64,000 nucleotides of DNA, taken from NCBI GenBank assembly GCA_008973525.1, contig WACJ01000517.1, positions 1,550,001-1,614,000 on the forward strand. The letters are read 5' to 3'. This DNA comes from Stenopsyche tienmushanensis (taxonomy: Eukaryota; Arthropoda; Insecta; Trichoptera; Stenopsychidae). Below, piece after piece: positions 62,501 through 64,000 of this stretch (the stretch's first letter is position 1; each line of letters starts with the position of its first letter). Under the pieces are notes generated by a model. It was not told the DNA's origin and searched no databases. It was given only the letters and a program-made list of their open reading frames with translations. Position numbers and translations under genes: made by a program.

Positions 62501-64000
62501 ATTCAGGGCCATATTGGCTAACATATGAATAATATTCGATGTTTCTGAACTTGATTATATATATTATGTTTTCACAAAACGTTTGTCCCTTATACGCCTT
62601 GGGCCCTATAAGTTCTCAATTACAATTTGTTACATTTAATTTCTATTTTGCATCTATGCAGAAAATTGCATATGGCATATCTGATCACTGTAATTTTCAT
62701 CAAAATAGTGTTAATATTGATTGGTTATTGACATTAACAAGTGCACCAAAGATTATAATTTACTTCGTTCGAAATATGCTAAATTTTAAATTACATATTT
62801 ATATTATTAATAATTAAGAAACTATAATTATAATTAATAATCCAGGCGCTTGAAGCCTTTTAAGAAATTGCTTCAAATGTTCAAAGATACTCATTGCAAA
62901 AACGAATACATAATTAATTACAATTTATAGTATTTAGTTTATTTTTCTACATTATCTTATTAAGGTCAACAATATCATTTAGATCCATCGTGTCTTTTTG
63001 ACAATATTTAATATCACTTCAAATGCGTATTTTGAGGTATGATTATTGTAAGTCTCGATCAGAAATATTGAATTTTATCCATCAAATAGTTAATTTATTA
63101 TTAAAAAATCGTCTGAAATTATGCAACATGTATTTGATTATAAGTAGTATTTCTTCTCGAGAAATATGCAAAATCGAGTTTTTTTGATATAAGTACGAAC
63201 GTAAAGTGCTTCCATTTTTAAAACCCAAAATATCTAGAGATTTCTTACTTTAAAAAATTGCCTTATCTTTGTTTGTAGAAAGTTGTAGAAACAAAAAATA
63301 TATTTCTATTTTAGATGGCATTTGTTATATCAATAGATTTTATTTTTTACATGCATAACATCTTGCGGTCTGGAAAACGTATTTTTGCATGATAAAAATA
63401 ATGGTAATTTCGCTCATGCATAAATCATTGATAGATCATAATTTAAATTTTTATTTAGAGAATCCACTCCAACTTAACCACATGTGAAGGTAATTGGAAA
63501 ATACTACAAGAATAAATCTTTCACTAGAAAATAGTACGGGAAACAGCGATTGAAATTTTGTACCCTTTTCTACAAATCTAATTTTGGTTACAGTTAGTGT
63601 TTATACAATATAAATCAAGAAATTTACAATCTACCGAGTTTTTAACGTTGCAGACAAAAATAACATTTTTAGAAACCTGTATAATTGCTCATAACGCCAT
63701 TAAATCAAAATCTACAAAGCTACTTTTTTGTCTATAAGTAGTTTATGTTAATTATTGTTAAATAAATATCATCTACTTTCGATACAAAGCAGCTAGGGTT
63801 TCGATAGACGTGGCTAAAGTTATAGCGTAGGAATTTGATTGAAGCATTGCAACGTTCAAGGCATTGCAATATTAAGTATATATGATATTTATTATAAGCA
63901 GCAGATTGCATTATACACGATATTTTGAAGAATTTTTGATTGATGAGAACTATTTTCAAAAAGTATTTAATAAAAGATGTGTTCGTATCATGAATTGTAT
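59521..64000. other. AT-rich, no gene seen; small hairpins
   Basis: No supported coding gene. Inverted repeats lie at 59743-59771 (TTCACGTGGC/GCCACGTGAA), 60721-60775 (24-bp arms) and 60989-61019 (TCACTTTGACA/TGTCAAAGTGA). A MITE lies at 61477-61570. The short minus ORF at 62040-61840 is unidentified. Confidence 0.4.
61477..61570. mobile_element. 94-bp mariner-type MITE (family T), TA-flanked
   Basis: The left end CATCACTCAATAAGTTCGTG is nearly inverted to the right end CTACGAACTTATTAAGTGGT-ATGT. TA flanks at 61475-61476 and 61571-61572 fit Tc1/mariner insertion. Relatives at 54709 and 58724. Confidence 0.7.

Overview
The window is strongly AT-rich animal DNA, almost certainly from an insect or other arthropod. 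It has two spliced protein genes with GT-AG introns, long gene-poor stretches, and a dense, decayed set of DNA transposons (hAT, TTAA-specific piggyBac- and Kolobok-like, Tc1/mariner/IS630-like, Tigger/pogo, Helitron) and non-LTR retrotransposon fragments (Jockey-like, R1-like, RTE-like). I cannot name the species. No CRISPR array, rRNA or convincing tRNA was seen.

Gene 1 (3314-5642, + strand) is an F-box/leucine-rich-repeat protein. I assembled it from 11 exons with consistent splice phases into one 515-codon frame. Such proteins normally act as substrate receptors of SCF (Skp1-Cullin1-F-box) ubiquitin ligases.

Gene 2 (13046-22504, - strand) is the TRC8/RNF139 orthologue, a multi-pass ER membrane RING-H2 ubiquitin ligase. 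Most of it lies in one large exon (14784-13046). Its missing N-terminus is encoded by a CpG-rich first exon 7.4 kb upstream (22504-22234), and the two exons join in phase to give 669 residues. The intron between them carries a decayed BED-finger hAT element, a short hAT element with a perfect 8-bp target duplication, a Helitron-like element and a MITE. Both genes belong to ubiquitination pathways, but nothing in the sequence links them functionally.

Region by region: 0.5-3 kb holds a piggyBac-like MITE and a hAT fragment; 3.3-5.6 kb the F-box gene; 6.6-7.3 kb a Tigger remnant; 12.1-12.9 kb a Jockey-like fragment; 13.0-22.6 kb Trc8; 23.7-31.7 kb repeated hAT families, a TA-flanked MITE and a mariner relic; 33.3-42.5 kb nested DNA transposons; 44-45 kb and 51.7-53.8 kb LINE fragments; 47.0-48.7 kb two well-defined MITEs; 55-59.5 kb more copies of a long-inverted-repeat IS630-like element; 59.5-64 kb AT-rich DNA with small hairpins.

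The most notable non-genic structures are these: four tandem hairpins, three with a C(TTCG)G loop, in a roughly 500-bp insert inside a hAT copy (30.2-30.7 kb); a 28-bp perfect-arm hairpin inside a piggyBac-like MITE (48.24-48.30 kb); and one repeat family hit by at least three different TTAA-targeting elements, with an intact empty site present elsewhere in the window.
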